NCBI GenBank assembly: GCA_964516865.1
Contig: CAZEXD010000004.1
Coordinates: forward strand, 1-33,823
DNA: 33,823 nucleotides
From: CAZEXD01 sp964516865
GTDB taxonomy: Bacteria > Patescibacteriota > Minisyncoccia > Minisyncoccales > Staskawiczbacteraceae
Direction: 5' to 3'
This document shows positions 32,470 through 33,823 of the stretch, piece after piece. Below the pieces are notes generated by a model. It saw only the letters and a program-made list of their open reading frames with translations. It did not search any database and had not been told where the DNA came from. The number at the start of each line of letters is the position of its first letter. Position 1 is the first letter of the stretch. Made by a program: the position numbers and the translations under genes.

Positions 32470-33138
32470 TTATTTTATTAATTCTGGTAAAATTTCCGGA
32501 TAATAGCCGATTTCCGCTTGTTCTGGGTGATGAATCGTCCAAAAGAGTTCTATTAATTCTGCGGTAGTCAAAGGAATAGCGTCTAATCCAACCCTTCTTA
32601 ATCCCATTGCCACAAATTCCATTCTTTGCCAAAGTTGATCCTTGCACCTTTCAAAATTGTCGTCTGAGATTCCTTCGCTTTGGGGTTTTTGTTTTCCCAA
32701 AAGTTTTCCGATATTAAATGTTTGTTCCGCTGCGGCTTTTACTCCCAGCGCTTCTATCAAAGAATACGGAATAACGATATAAAAGTTTTTGGTCATAATG
32801 GTTTCGCCTTTCACCAGTTCTTTTATGAACTCTTGGTAAGCCGCAATTTGCGCCCGCAACAGTTCGTTGGTTTGATGTTCCTCCAAATCTTTTAATTGGT
32901 CCAAATAGGGCGTAATGTTAATTTTTCTTGATTGAACAATAATTTGGCAAGAGAAATCCAAGCTATTAAGAAAGTTTTGAAAGGCGTAAACAATAGCATT
33001 TTGTTCTTCCTCGTTTTTTAAGGCAAAATTAAGAGAAGAAACCATCATTACTCCTCTTATTTCTCTGTTTTTTAAAATAAGTACACCTTCTTTAATCTCC
33101 TCGATTTCTAAAAAATCTTGGGTTGATGCTTCGGCCAT
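32470..33138 (-). CDS. VirB4 N-terminal-like (TraC-family) protein
   Basis: This 222-residue protein lies between prgI and virB4. It matches the N-terminal, non-ATPase part of VirB4/TraC-type proteins by its pattern: a starting acidic segment, DFLEIEEIKEGVLILKNREI, then VMMVSSLNFALKNEEEQNAI, QIIVQSRKINITPYLDQLKD, and NFYIVIPYSLIEALG. It has no Walker motifs. It ends with an Ala/Leu-rich helix (AMGLRRVGLDAIPLTTAELIELFW). prgI ends 12 bases before its ATG and virB4 begins 186 bases after its stop. Splitting the N-terminal domain from the ATPase would let them act as two subunits. Confidence 0.7.
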   Translation of the reverse strand: MAEASTQDFLEIEEIKEGVLILKNREIRGVMMVSSLNFALKNEEEQNAIVYAFQNFLNSLDFSCQIIVQSRKINITPYLDQLKDLEEHQTNELLRAQIAAYQEFIKELVKGETIMTKNFYIVIPYSLIEALGVKAAAEQTFNIGKLLGKQKPQSEGISDDNFERCKDQLWQRMEFVAMGLRRVGLDAIPLTTAELIELFWTIHHPEQAEIGYYPEILPELIK

Positions 33139-33150
33139 AAAAATTAAATT

Positions 33151-33576
33151 TCATTTAATTCTTAATTCTACTTTTGTTCTTAATTTCTTTAATTCGCTTT
33201 TTTGACCCCCAGCCAAGGGTTTTTCTTCTTCTAATTTCCTTAACGGCAATGACGCTTTTTTGATTTGAATGGTTTTAAGGGGATATATTGATTCTTTCTT
33301 TTTCCAGGTATAGCTTTTGGCTTTTGAAAAAAAACCAAGGGAATTTAAAAGGATTGTTAACAATGGTATCCCATCTATTTTTATAAACCCCAAAGCGACC
33401 GCGGTGCCTCCAATAAGGAGGGCTAAAACAATAAATAGGGAAAAAGGAATCCCCGAGAAATAAAGGATTAAAATAATAGCGCCGGCAATAACCAGATAAA
33501 GAAATTGTTTCATCGTCAGAAAGGTGGTGATTTTTGCTTCTGATTCGATAAATTGGGGAACGGGATATTGCTCCAT
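33151..33576 (-). CDS. PrgI family (VirB3-like) inner-membrane protein
   Basis: This 141-residue protein begins MEQYPVPQFIESEAKITTFL, the hallmark PrgI start, followed by a membrane pair at about 22-40 and 44-64 and a basic C-terminal tail (about 85-141). PrgI proteins are VirB3-like partners of VirB4 in type IV secretion systems of Gram-positive and CPR bacteria. The tail is longer and more basic than the minimal family and contains KKKESIYPLKTIQIKKASLP. It precedes the VirB4 N-terminal-like gene by 12 bases, so the three are one operon. Confidence 0.85.
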   Translation of the reverse strand: MEQYPVPQFIESEAKITTFLTMKQFLYLVIAGAIILILYFSGIPFSLFIVLALLIGGTAVALGFIKIDGIPLLTILLNSLGFFSKAKSYTWKKKESIYPLKTIQIKKASLPLRKLEEEKPLAGGQKSELKKLRTKVELRIK

Positions 33577-33607
33577 GTTAGGTTATTAAGTTTTAGGTTG
33601 TTAGATG

Positions 33608-33823
33608 TTAATTTTTTAATTCGTTGGTTAATTTATTTAACATCCGCATTACTTCATTTAATAAATCATCAACCTTAGAAAAATCCAGTTTTTGTTTTGA
33701 GAAAATTCTTTTTGCTATTTCAATTTGTGTTTTTAATTCCGCCCCCGAACTATAAGCAATAAGTAAAAATTGGCGATAATCTTTTTTCGTTCCTCTCGTT
33801 TTCCCCTCGGCTATGTTTGATGG
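33608..33823 (-). CDS. Partial four-helix-bundle protein (S23-like)
   Basis: A frame that is still open at the right edge ends with TAA at 33608-33610 and gives 71 residues of C-terminus. It contains PSNIAEGKTRGTKKDYRQFL, AYSSGAELKTQIEIAKR and an amphipathic end. This matches the four-helix-bundle family first known from insertions in 23S rRNA (S23, TIGR02436-like), where NIAEG, the basic residues and the A-x-S/G-S-x-x-E-L-x-T-Q pattern are conserved. The N-terminus is outside. Function is unknown. It is 31 bases upstream of prgI and runs the same way; whether it is in the same transcript is uncertain. Confidence 0.75.
   Translation of the reverse strand, partial: PSNIAEGKTRGTKKDYRQFLLIAYSSGAELKTQIEIAKRIFSKQKLDFSKVDDLLNEVMRMLNKLTNELKN

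Noticed and set aside
1..33823. Alternative genetic code with TGA read as Gly or Trp
   Set aside because: TGA closes several well-bounded genes (acyl-CoA synthetase, the second prepilin-like gene, yidC) at family-normal lengths, so the standard code fits.
1..33823. CRISPR array, transposase, tRNA or rRNA genes
   Set aside because: I found no regularly spaced repeats, no transposase motifs and no cloverleaf or rRNA-like stretches by reading both strands.

Overview
The window is AT-rich bacterial chromosome and most likely comes from a Candidate Phyla Radiation (Patescibacteria, Parcubacteria-like) genome. I infer this from the gene set and style: lysine- and asparagine-rich proteins, compact gene spacing, almost no Shine-Dalgarno sequences, a complete-looking type IV pilus block with oversized minor pilins, and a PrgI/VirB4-type secretion locus next to very long membrane-anchored surface proteins. 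The standard bacterial code fits, because TGA is used as a stop, for example at the ends of the acyl-CoA synthetase, the second prepilin-like gene and yidC. No rRNA, tRNA, CRISPR array or transposase was seen.

Layout. (1) 1-4369, minus strand: a lipid cassette with an alpha/beta hydrolase, a long-chain acyl-CoA synthetase, a frame-broken small membrane ORF, plsC and a HAD-IB phosphatase, then the start of a 7TM sensor that runs off the left edge. (2) 4370-4720: a divergent promoter region with a GC-rich inverted repeat. (3) 4721-16533, plus strand: pilB, pilC, three prepilin-like genes, then from a new promoter pilM, pilN, pilO, a small membrane protein, a receiver-only response regulator, a membrane-anchored ComEA/lamin-tail fusion and yebC. 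(4) 16564-19753, plus strand: ruvC, a tiny very acidic protein with a structured leader and a clear terminator, and a class A penicillin-binding protein. (5) 19774-24527: the replication-origin neighbourhood. dnaN and dnaA run leftward; rpmH, rnpA, yidC and jag run rightward. There are two candidate origin intergenes. (6) 24543-33823, minus strand, transcribed leftward: a partial four-helix-bundle gene, prgI, a separate VirB4 N-terminal-like gene, the virB4 ATPase, and three tandem genes that share a signal peptide plus two-helix VirB2-like module. Two of these carry beta/gamma-crystallin-like repeats and one carries an about 900-residue cysteine-rich ectodomain.

How the parts may work together. 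The pilus block plus the anchored ComEA-like protein suggests DNA capture and uptake. The hydrolase, acyl-CoA synthetase and PlsC could recycle lipids taken from a host or neighbour. The PrgI/VirB4 locus with three giant pilin-like surface proteins is the least explained part and the best candidate for an undescribed contact or secretion apparatus.
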